From an uncultured Dokdonella sp. (GTDB taxonomy: Bacteria; Pseudomonadota; Gammaproteobacteria; Xanthomonadales; Rhodanobacteraceae), in assembly GCA_934526015.1 (NCBI GenBank), contig CAKSZY010000016.1, forward strand, positions 1 to 52,026: DNA of 52,026 bases. Direction: 5' to 3'. Position 1 is the stretch's first letter; every line of letters starts with the position of its first letter. The position numbers were made by a program, and so were the translations under genes. Below the pieces are notes generated by a model. The model did not search any database. It was not told where the DNA came from and was given only the letters and a program-made list of their open reading frames with translations. This document shows positions 45,500 to 52,026 of the stretch, in pieces.

Positions 45500-46117
45500 T
45501 CAGGTATCGAAGAACTCGACCAGCCCGCTCTCCAGCGAGTATTCGGCGCCGACCACCATCAGGCCCTCTTCGGCGATCAGCTGCTCGAGCACGGCCGAGC
45601 CGGTGCGCAGGTGGGCGACCGACATGCGGATGTTGGTGCGCACCGCGTGATGCACGAGCGCCTCGTGGTCGGTCAGGCCGGCATCCAGCAGCGACTGCAC
45701 CGAAGGCTTGATGCGGTTGACGATCGAGCCGAGGTTGCGATGGCGATGGTCCGGCGCGCGGCCGAGCTCCTCGATCGTGGTGAGGATGGCGCCGCAGGTC
45801 GAATGGCCGAGCACGACCACCAGGCGGGTGCCGTAGCGCTCGGCGGCGAACTCGACGCTGCCGATCTGCGACGGCGCCACGATGTTGCCGGCGACGCGGA
45901 TCACGAACAGCTCGCCGAGGCCCTGATCGAAAACGATCTCGGCCGGCACGCGCGAATCCGAGCAGCCGAGGATGATGGCGAACGGCGATTGCCCGGCGGC
46001 GACCGCGCGACGTCGCGTCGTCGACACCGCCGCCTCGCTGCCGGTCACGTCGCTGGCGAAACGGCGGTTGCCTTCGCGCAGGCGCTCGAGGGCCTCGCGC
46101 GCGCCGATCACCGGCAT
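45500..46117 (-). CDS. can: Beta-class carbonic anhydrase
   Basis: The 205-residue protein interconverts CO2 and bicarbonate in the cytosol. The zinc ligands are in LGCSDSRV (Cys, with the Asp-Arg dyad) and LGHSTCGA (His and Cys). The ATG at 46117 is six bases after GGGAG; an ATG at 46123 would touch that site and one at 46150 adds residues without family fit. The minus-strand promoter TTCAGT-N17-TATGAT lies at 46202-46230. Confidence 0.95.
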   Translation of the reverse strand: MPVIGAREALERLREGNRRFASDVTGSEAAVSTTRRRAVAAGQSPFAIILGCSDSRVPAEIVFDQGLGELFVIRVAGNIVAPSQIGSVEFAAERYGTRLVVVLGHSTCGAILTTIEELGRAPDHRHRNLGSIVNRIKPSVQSLLDAGLTDHEALVHHAVRTNIRMSVAHLRTGSAVLEQLIAEEGLMVVGAEYSLESGLVEFFDT

Positions 46118-46201
46118 GGGCATCTCCCGTCGGCAGGATTCGATGGGCAAGGCGACGACGTGGAAAAGCGCATGCTCGACACCGCAGGACGGGAGCGCCC
46201 G

Positions 46202-46230
46202 ATCATACGCGCATCCCCGTGCGAACTGAA
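46202..46230 (-). promoter_or_regulatory. Predicted promoter of carbonic anhydrase gene
   Basis: On the minus strand TTCAGT (46225-46230) and TATGAT (46202-46207) are 17 bases apart. The leader is about 80 bases. Confidence 0.5.
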
Positions 46231-46299
46231 CGGCACCGGCGCGGGCCGTTCAGCCGCCGTGCGCGCGCCGGCCGGCACGCGCACGGCCATCGACGCGGA

Positions 46300-48150
46300 T
46301 CATTCCTTGAGGTCGAGCACCTTGGCCACGCTGCTGCGCGTCAGCGGGTGATAGCCGTCGCGCGCCTTGTTGAACACGCCGATGGCGAACTGCCGGCCTT
46401 CCTCGCTCTTCGCCAGCGCCTCGTAGATCGGCACGATCAACTTGCGCCGGCCGATGCGCTCGATGAAGGCGGCGATCTGCGGACGCGCCTCGCTGTAACC
46501 GGCGCGCACGGTGGCGACATACCAGCGGAAGGCGACCTCGCCGTTGCCGGTACCGGTCAGCTTCCAGGCGCGATCGAGTGCCTTCATCTGCGCGGCATCG
46601 GGCTTTTCCGGCAGGGCGTTGAGGAAGCGCAGCCATTCGTAGGTGACCCAGCCCTTGGCCGGGATGTCCTTCGCCGCCAGGGTGCCGGCGAGGAAGTCGG
46701 CAGCGGCCCGGTCGACCGCATCGAAGCGTGTCGAGTGCGCGACCGGCGCACTCGCCGGCACGCCGGTGCCGTGCAGCCACTCGTCGAGTTCGCGCAGGCC
46801 GACCTTGCCGGGATGCCGACGTGCCAGCTCGGTGTCGTAGAAGGCCAGGAAGTCACCGGTGACCACGCTCTGGAATGCATGCCGGTCGAACCACGCCCGC
46901 AGGAACGGATCGAACGCGTCGCGTCCGTAGCGCGACTCGAGGAAGCGCAGGAACCAGCGTCCCTTGTCATACGGCACGCCGCTCAGGCCTTCGTCCGGAT
47001 CGATGCCGGTGAGGTCGGTGACGAGGCGCTGTTCGTTCGGCGTCATGCCGGCGAGTTCGCTGCCGAGTTCCTGGTCATCGACGACCAGCTGCATGGTCGC
47101 CACGTCCTTGCCGTAGACCGCCTCGACGATGCGGTTCTCGACATAGGTCGTGAACCCTTCGTTGAGCCACATGTGCTGCGCATTGGCGTTGGTGACGAGG
47201 TTGCCCGACCAGGAATGGGCCAGCTCGTGGGCGATCAGGCCGACCAGGCTCTTGTCGCCGGCGAGGATGGTCGGCGTGGCGAAGGTCACGCGCGGATTCT
47301 CCATGCCGCCGAACGGGAAACTGGCCGGCAGCACGAGAATGTCGTAGCGGTCCCAGCGATAGCTGCCGTAGAGCTTTTCGGCGGCGACGATCATCGCCTC
47401 GGTGTCCTCGAACTCCTTCGCCGCCGCGGCGACCACCGAAGGTTCGGCGAACACCGCGGTGCGCGGGCCGGTCTCGCGCACGGCCAGCTCGCCGACCGCA
47501 AGCGCCAGCAAATAGGACGGGATCGGCTGGCGCATGGCGAAGCGGAAGTCGCCGTCGAGGGTGTGGTCGACCGCGTTGTCGGCACTCATGATGACGCGCA
47601 GCCCCTTCGGCGCGCTGATCGTGGCGGTGTAGACGAAGCGCACCGACGGCGTGTCCTGCAACGGCACCCAGCTGCGCGCATGGATCGCCTGCGACTGCGA
47701 GAACATGAATGGATGCTTGCGGCTGGCGGTCTGTTCCGGCGCCATCCACTGCAGGCCGGAAGCGATCGGCCGGGTGCGGTAGTGGATGCGCACGCCCGGC
47801 AGCGCGGCGGCGAGGTCGATGCGCAGGGCCGAGCCGAAGATCGCGTCGCGTTCGTCGAGGCGGAACGTCGCCGCGGAGGCCTTGCCTTCGGCATCGACGC
47901 CTTCGATGCGCTCGATCACCAGGTCGCGGGTGTCGAGCACGAGGGTGCGCGCCTCGGGGTCGTGCCAGTCAAGGGCGAGTTCGGCGCTGCCGGCGAGTTC
48001 GCGCTTGGCGAAGTCGACGTCGAGGTCGAGGGCGAGCGAGCGCACGCTGACGATTTCCGGTTGCGCGTAGCTGTGCGGGTCGGCCTCGGCACGCGCCTGG
48101 ACGGCGGCGAGCACGAGGACGGATGCGGTGAGCCAGTGACGGGGCGACAT
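46300..48150 (-). CDS. Secreted M1-family metallopeptidase (leukotriene-A4-hydrolase type)
   Basis: The 616-residue protein has a signal peptide (cleavage near ARA-E, residue 22) and the M1 order: beta-rich N-domain, exopeptidase motif FPFGGMENPR, zinc motif HELAHSWSGN with the second Glu in NEGFTTYVENR, then a helical C-domain of the LTA4H type. It should cleave N-terminal residues in the periplasm. Length and layout match relatives in Xanthomonadales. CATACT at 48180-48185 is its likely -10 element. Confidence 0.95.
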   Translation of the reverse strand: MSPRHWLTASVLVLAAVQARAEADPHSYAQPEIVSVRSLALDLDVDFAKRELAGSAELALDWHDPEARTLVLDTRDLVIERIEGVDAEGKASAATFRLDERDAIFGSALRIDLAAALPGVRIHYRTRPIASGLQWMAPEQTASRKHPFMFSQSQAIHARSWVPLQDTPSVRFVYTATISAPKGLRVIMSADNAVDHTLDGDFRFAMRQPIPSYLLALAVGELAVRETGPRTAVFAEPSVVAAAAKEFEDTEAMIVAAEKLYGSYRWDRYDILVLPASFPFGGMENPRVTFATPTILAGDKSLVGLIAHELAHSWSGNLVTNANAQHMWLNEGFTTYVENRIVEAVYGKDVATMQLVVDDQELGSELAGMTPNEQRLVTDLTGIDPDEGLSGVPYDKGRWFLRFLESRYGRDAFDPFLRAWFDRHAFQSVVTGDFLAFYDTELARRHPGKVGLRELDEWLHGTGVPASAPVAHSTRFDAVDRAAADFLAGTLAAKDIPAKGWVTYEWLRFLNALPEKPDAAQMKALDRAWKLTGTGNGEVAFRWYVATVRAGYSEARPQIAAFIERIGRRKLIVPIYEALAKSEEGRQFAIGVFNKARDGYHPLTRSSVAKVLDLKE

Positions 48151-48179
48151 GCGGACTCCGCGGAAACGGGGGACCGTCG

Positions 48180-48185
48180 AGTATG
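48180..48185 (-). promoter_or_regulatory. -10 element CATACT of the M1 peptidase gene
   Basis: CATACT lies 30 bases before the ATG on the minus strand, ahead of a CGGAG ribosome site. Confidence 0.4.
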
Positions 48186-48281
48186 CCACCCCCGCCCTGC
48201 CGGCGAGTCCTGCGGGAAGTCGGCCAGTCGGCTGCAGCACCGGTCTTTCCGGTTGCCGCCTTGCCGCGCCCGTCGTCGGAC

Positions 48282-49031
48282 TCAGACGCGGTAGCCGCGA
48301 TGGATGGCGACGATGCCGCCGGAGAGGTTGCGCACGTCGACGCGGGCGAGGCCGGCGGCCTCCATCATCGCCGCCAGCGTGGCCTGGTCGGGATGCTTGC
48401 GGATCGACTCGGCGAGGTAGCGGTAGCTGGCTTCGTCGCCGGCGATCAGCGCACCGAGGCGCGGCAGCACGGTGAACGAATGGAGGTCGTACAGCGGCTT
48501 CAGCAGCGGCGCCTTGACCGCGGAAAACTCCAGCACGAGGGCGCGGCCGCCGATCTTCAGCACGCGCTGGATCTCCGCCAGCGCCCTGTCCTTGCGGGTG
48601 ACGTTGCGCAGGCCGAAAGCCATCGTCACGCAGTCGAAACTGCGGTCGGGAAACGGCAGCGCCTCGGCGTCGAGGCGTACCCAGTCGAGGCCGCGCACGA
48701 GGCCGCGGTCGGTCAGGCGGTCGCGGCCGACCTTCAGCATCTCGCCGTTGATGTCGCCGACGACGATGCCGCCGCGCTCGCCGACGCGCCCGAGCAGGAG
48801 GGCGGCGATGTCGCCGGTGCCGCCGGCAAGGTCGAGCACGCGGTCGCCGGCGCGCACGCCGCTGGTGGCGACGAAATGGCGCTTCCACAGGCGGTGGATG
48901 CCGAACGACATGAGGTCGTTCATGAGGTCGTAGCGGCGCGCCACCGAGCTGAACACCTCGCCGACCAGGCGTGCCTTGTCGGCTTCGGGGACGTCGCGGT
49001 AGCCGAAATGGGTGGTGCCGGGCTCGGTCAT
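48282..49031 (-). CDS. ubiE: Ubiquinone/menaquinone biosynthesis C-methyltransferase
   Basis: UbiE methylates the quinone ring with SAM. The 249-residue protein has [22 protein letters not shown], the SAM loop [15 protein letters not shown] and [20 protein letters not shown], all typical. Together with coq7 it serves ubiquinone synthesis. The ATG at 49031 lies about seven bases after a TAGGAT box on the minus strand (49038-49043), again predicting a leaderless transcript. Confidence 0.97.
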   Translation of the reverse strand: MTEPGTTHFGYRDVPEADKARLVGEVFSSVARRYDLMNDLMSFGIHRLWKRHFVATSGVRAGDRVLDLAGGTGDIAALLLGRVGERGGIVVGDINGEMLKVGRDRLTDRGLVRGLDWVRLDAEALPFPDRSFDCVTMAFGLRNVTRKDRALAEIQRVLKIGGRALVLEFSAVKAPLLKPLYDLHSFTVLPRLGALIAGDEASYRYLAESIRKHPDQATLAAMMEAAGLARVDVRNLSGGIVAIHRGYRV

Positions 49032-49037
49032 GCCGGC

Positions 49038-49043
49038 ATCCTA
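49038..49043 (-). promoter_or_regulatory. -10 element TAGGAT at ubiE
   Basis: TAGGAT on the minus strand ends six bases before the ATG, so the transcript should start at the codon itself. Confidence 0.4.
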
Positions 49044-49089
49044 CCCGATCCGCCCGCCGGCCCCCTGCCCCTCGGGGACGCCGAGCGGC

Positions 49090-49095
49090 TAGAAT
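49090..49095 (+). promoter_or_regulatory. -10 element TAGAAT of the secreted protein gene
   Basis: TAGAAT followed by CCCGCC lies 57 bases before the ATG at 49152. Confidence 0.5.
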
Positions 49096-49151
49096 CCCGC
49101 CTTCGTGCCGCGCCGCCGGGCGCCGGCCACCCCTGATCCAGGATCCGCTTC

Positions 49152-49949
49152 ATGAAGTGTGCACCCCTCGCCCTCGCCTGCGGCCTCGCCGCGTTCGCCA
49201 GCGCCGCCGGTGCGCAGACCCTCTACAGCAACGGCGCCTTCGTCACCCACCCGGGCGCCCATGTGTCGGGCGAGGACGTGAGCCTCGCCCAGGACGTGAC
49301 CTACCCCGGCTACAGCTCGCTCGGCATCACTGCCGGCCCGGAATGGCGTCTGGCCGACGACTTCGTGGTGCCGAACGGCGAGATCTGGACGATCGACGCG
49401 GTCACCCTGTTCGCCTACCAGACCGGCTCCGCAGCCGCCTTCACCGACGCCCGCGTGATCATCTGGGCCGGCGACCCGGACTTCTTCGGCAGCGTGAGGA
49501 TGTACGACGGCAATGACTCGAACGTGCTCGGCGACTCGCTGCCGGGTCCGTACCGCATCGCCCAGTCGGTGCAGCCGACGGCGCCGTTCACCGATACCGC
49601 ACGCCGCGTGCAGGCACTGACGATCGAACTCGAGGAGCCGCTCGTGCTCGAGGGCGGCGTGTACTGGGTCGACTGGTCGCTGCTCGGGGCGCAGGCCGGC
49701 GAGGCCGTGTACACCCCGCCGGTGAGCATCCTCGGCCAGTCCTACACCTCGTTCGGCGGCGTTGCCCGCCAGAAGTGCCCGACCACCGTTCCGCAGCAGG
49801 ATTGCACGCCGGGCATCTGGCGCCTGTTCCTCAACGGCAATTCGCAGAACCTCGTCGACCTGCCGTTCGTGCTGGCCGGCACCCGCTTCATCGACCGCAT
49901 CTTCATCGACGGCTTCGACACCCTCGAGGACGAGGACGAAGATCCCTGA
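49152..49949 (+). CDS. Secreted protein of unknown function ending in D-R-I-F-I-D-G-F-D
   Basis: The 265-residue protein has a clear signal peptide (cleavage near AGAQ, residue 23). The mature part is beta-rich with no Cys in the first 170 residues (two later), and resembles a jelly-roll or Ig fold; I recognise no family. The C-terminus FIDRIFIDGFD is followed by an acidic DEDED tail and shares its core with two sugar-dehydrogenase-like proteins. It is likely exported; the tail may specify where. It is divergent from ubiE and convergent with the permease. Confidence 0.85.
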   Translation: MKCAPLALACGLAAFASAAGAQTLYSNGAFVTHPGAHVSGEDVSLAQDVTYPGYSSLGITAGPEWRLADDFVVPNGEIWTIDAVTLFAYQTGSAAAFTDARVIIWAGDPDFFGSVRMYDGNDSNVLGDSLPGPYRIAQSVQPTAPFTDTARRVQALTIELEEPLVLEGGVYWVDWSLLGAQAGEAVYTPPVSILGQSYTSFGGVARQKCPTTVPQQDCTPGIWRLFLNGNSQNLVDLPFVLAGTRFIDRIFIDGFDTLEDEDEDP

Positions 49950-49982
49950 TGCCGGCGGCGGGCGCGACGCCCGCCGAAGCGG

Positions 49983-51416
49983 TCACTCCCGGCCGAGCCG
50001 GCTGTGGCGGATGCCGTAGCCGAAATAGACGATCAGGCCGAGCAGCAGCCAGATGCCGAAGCGCTCGTAGGTGTGCAGCGGCAGGCCCGAGATCAGCCAG
50101 ATCGAAAAGCCGATGCCGAGGATCGGCACCAGCGGCACCCACGGCGTGCGGAACGCGCGCGGCAGCTCCGGGCGGCGCACGCGCAGCATCAGCACCGACG
50201 CGCAGATCACGATGAACGCGGCGAGCACGCCGATGTTGACCATTTCGGCCAGCTCGCCGATCGGGAACGCGCCGGCAGCGAGGCCGGTCAGCACGCCGAG
50301 CAGCAGGGTCGGCCGGTACGGCGTGCCGTATTTCGGATGCGGCTTGGCGAACCAGGCCGGCAGCAGGCCGTCGCGTGCCAGCGCGTACCAGATGCGTGCG
50401 GCGCCGAGCATGAAGGCGAACACCACGCTGATGATGCCGGTCACCGCGGTCACCGAAATGGCGATGCTGACCCAGGTGAGACCGAGCGCGCTGAAGGCAT
50501 TGGCCACCGGCGCATCGTTGCCGAGCGTCGAGTAGTGGGCGACGCCGGTCAGCACCAGCGAAATGGTCAGGTACAGCGCCATCGAGATGCCGAGCGACAG
50601 CAGGATCGCCCGCGGCAGGTCGCGCTGCGGGTTCTTCGCCTCTTCCGCCGCCGTGGTCAGGGTGTCGTAGCCGAACACGGCGAAGAACACCACCGCCGCT
50701 GCGGTGACCACGCCGTTGAAACCGAAATGACCCTTGCCGTCGGCATCGACAATGCGTTCGGGGATGAACGGCACCCAGTTGGCCGGATCGATGTAGAACA
50801 CGCCGACGCCGATGATCAGGGCGACGCCGAGAATCTTGATGAAGACCACCACGGTGTTGATGCGCGCACCGAGTTCGGTGCGCATGGTCAGCAGCACCGC
50901 GATCGCCATCGCCACGATGGCCGCGATCACGTTGAAGCAGCGTCCCTCGCCGGTGCCGTACGCACCCTGCGCCCATACCGGCAGGCCGAGCCCGACCGCC
51001 TCGAGGATCTTCTGCAGGTATCCGGACCATCCGCTCGCCACCGCGGCGACGATCAGGGCGTACTCGAGCAGCAGGTCCCAGCCGATCAGCCAGGCGGCGA
51101 ACTCGCCGAGCACCGCGTAGCCATAGGTGTAGGCGCTGCCGGTGACCGGGATCATCCCGGCGAACTCCGCATAGCAGAGCGCCGCGGCCGCACTGGCGAC
51201 GCCGGCGATGATGAAGGCCAGCGCCACCGCCGGTCCGGCGTTGGCCGCCGCCTGCTGGCCAGCCAGCACGAAGATGCCGACGCCGATGATGCCGCCGAGG
51301 CCGATGCTGGTCAGCTGCCAGAGTCCCAGCACGCGGCGGAAATCGCGGCGCTGGCCGAGTTCGGCCTGCAGTTGTTCGATGCTCTTGTGCCGCGTCAGGC
51401 GCGCGATCAGGCTCAT
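49983..51416 (-). CDS. APC-superfamily (cationic amino-acid type) permease
   Basis: The 477-residue protein has about 12 membrane segments. The first helix carries GLGGIIGVGIFVLAGQ, the unwound APC substrate site. FFAVFGYDTLTTAAEEAKNPQRDLP is the conserved loop of the CAT subfamily, which favours arginine, lysine or ornithine transport; substrate is not proved. A TATGAT box is at 51441-51446 and GGGAGAG precedes the ATG. Arginine decarboxylase in the window makes arginine uptake plausible. Confidence 0.93.
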   Translation of the reverse strand: MSLIARLTRHKSIEQLQAELGQRRDFRRVLGLWQLTSIGLGGIIGVGIFVLAGQQAAANAGPAVALAFIIAGVASAAAALCYAEFAGMIPVTGSAYTYGYAVLGEFAAWLIGWDLLLEYALIVAAVASGWSGYLQKILEAVGLGLPVWAQGAYGTGEGRCFNVIAAIVAMAIAVLLTMRTELGARINTVVVFIKILGVALIIGVGVFYIDPANWVPFIPERIVDADGKGHFGFNGVVTAAAVVFFAVFGYDTLTTAAEEAKNPQRDLPRAILLSLGISMALYLTISLVLTGVAHYSTLGNDAPVANAFSALGLTWVSIAISVTAVTGIISVVFAFMLGAARIWYALARDGLLPAWFAKPHPKYGTPYRPTLLLGVLTGLAAGAFPIGELAEMVNIGVLAAFIVICASVLMLRVRRPELPRAFRTPWVPLVPILGIGFSIWLISGLPLHTYERFGIWLLLGLIVYFGYGIRHSRLGRE

Positions 51417-51440
51417 GCTTCTCTCCCCGGAAGTCGCGGG

Positions 51441-51446
51441 ATCATA
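51441..51446 (-). promoter_or_regulatory. -10 element TATGAT of the permease gene
   Basis: TATGAT lies 25 bases before the ATG on the minus strand. No clear -35 is seen, and the repeat array begins about 50 bases further upstream. Confidence 0.45.
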
Positions 51447-51494
51447 CCCCGTCGTCTTGGCGGCGCCCCAATGCCGTCATGCTGTCCCGATACC

Positions 51495-51899
51495 GTCATG
51501 CCGGCGCAGGCGGGCATGCAGATCCTTGCCTTGTCTCTTCGCGCTCTCTTGGATGTCTTGAACCACGGGTTCCGCTCGCCTCGGCGGCCCCAACGCCGTC
51601 ATGCCGGCGGAGGCAGGCATCCTGCTCCTGGCTTTGGTTCTTCGCTCTCTCTTGGGTGTGTTGAACCACGGGTTCCGCTCGCCTCGGCGGCCCAAACGCC
51701 GTCATGCCGGCGGAGGCAGGCATCCTGCTCCTGGCTTTGGTTCTTCGCTCTCTCTTGGGTGTGTTGAACCACGGGTTCCGCTCGCCTCGGCAACTCTCGC
51801 CGTCATCCTGGCGAAGGCCGGGATCCAGCTCCTTAGCCTTGGCTCTTCGCGCTCTCTTGGATGTGTTGAGCCAAGGGTTCCGCTCGCCTCGGCGGCGAG
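51495..51899. repeat. Four tandem copies of a 101-103-bp intergenic repeat
   Basis: Copies begin with GTCATGCCGG or GTCATCCTGG at 51495, 51598, 51701 and 51802, so the periods are 103, 103 and 101. Copies 2 and 3 are nearly identical; 1 and 4 are diverged. Each ends near GGTTCCGCTCGCCTCGGC. Small ORFs within the units repeat one another and are not genes. The units resemble the GTCAT-CCGGCG repeats found between genes of Xanthomonadales. The whole 51417-52026 stretch has no other gene. Confidence 0.85.
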
Positions 51900-51905
51900 C
51901 GGGTC

Positions 51906-51933
51906 ACTTTCTCTTGCTTGCCCAAGAGAAAGT
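51906..51933. repeat. Hairpin at the end of the repeat array
   Basis: ACTTTCTCTTG and CAAGAGAAAGT form a perfect 11-bp stem with a 6-base loop. The following AACCAAAGAGAAGGGCACC is a sequence commonly met in Xanthomonadales repeats. The rest to 52026 is GC-rich with no gene seen. Confidence 0.65.
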
Positions 51934-52026
51934 AACCAAAGAGAAGGGCACCCCGGCAGTCGCGCCGGTCGGACTGCGTCCGCCCGGTCCCCTGCGGTGC
52001 TCGCCAGCCACCGGCCGGCGAACAAC

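Noticed and set aside
51477..51793. Small open frames in the 103-bp repeats
   Set aside because: They are identical between units and are a consequence of the repeat.

Overview
The window is about 52 kb of GC-rich chromosome carrying ordinary housekeeping genes at high density. Several gene orders point to a gammaproteobacterium of the Xanthomonadales/Lysobacterales: tyrS / M23 peptidase / anmK, radC / coaBC / dut / algC, trpC / HAD phosphatase / clp / speD / coq7, and rplM-rpsI. Clp is of the Xanthomonas type. The closest genus cannot be fixed without a search; a Dokdonella/Lysobacter-like relative is my inference.

Layout. 1-6.7 kb: tyrS diverges from a cell-wall cluster (MepM-like endopeptidase, anmK, ampG), then xthA. 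A strong leftward promoter at the left edge may serve an rRNA operon outside the window. 6.9-10.1 kb: an NdvA-like ABC exporter broken by one in-frame TGA, pyrE, and a DUF4124 protein. 10.1-18.4 kb: membrane-anchored algC, dut, coaBC, radC, an HD-like protein, a gap with a perfect DnaA box, and argS. 18.4-26.8 kb: a SPOR protein, two secreted sugar-dehydrogenase-like proteins, speA and speE. 26.8-35.6 kb: nupC, a fused indolepyruvate ferredoxin oxidoreductase, a small phosphatase, a patatin and a TonB receptor closely resembling PqqU/YncD. 35.7-37.0 kb: an accessory patch with a small ORF, a decayed gene, a 177-bp tandem repeat and tRNA-Gln(CUG). 37.0-51.4 kb: rpsI-rplM, a GlcF-like Fe-S protein, coq7, speD, clp, trpC, an M28 peptidase, carbonic anhydrase, an M1 peptidase, ubiE, a secreted protein and an amino-acid permease. 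The right end is a 103-bp tandem repeat array.

Functional links. AnmK and AmpG belong to muropeptide recycling and sit beside an endopeptidase. SpeA, SpeD and SpeE are three of the four steps from arginine to spermidine, at separate loci. The PqqU-like receptor and two GSDH-type quinoprotein candidates suggest use of imported PQQ; no PQQ biosynthesis gene is present here.

The most novel signal is a short C-terminal motif, D-[RA]-[IL]-F-x-[DH]-[GD]-F-[DE], ending three signal-peptide-bearing proteins (two GSDH-like enzymes and one unrelated protein). I know of no named family for it; it could be a sorting or secretion tag. The second is the tRNA-Gln locus, where a perfect 30-bp inverted repeat mirrors the 3' end of the tRNA and its acceptor arm has been copied into upstream tandem repeats.
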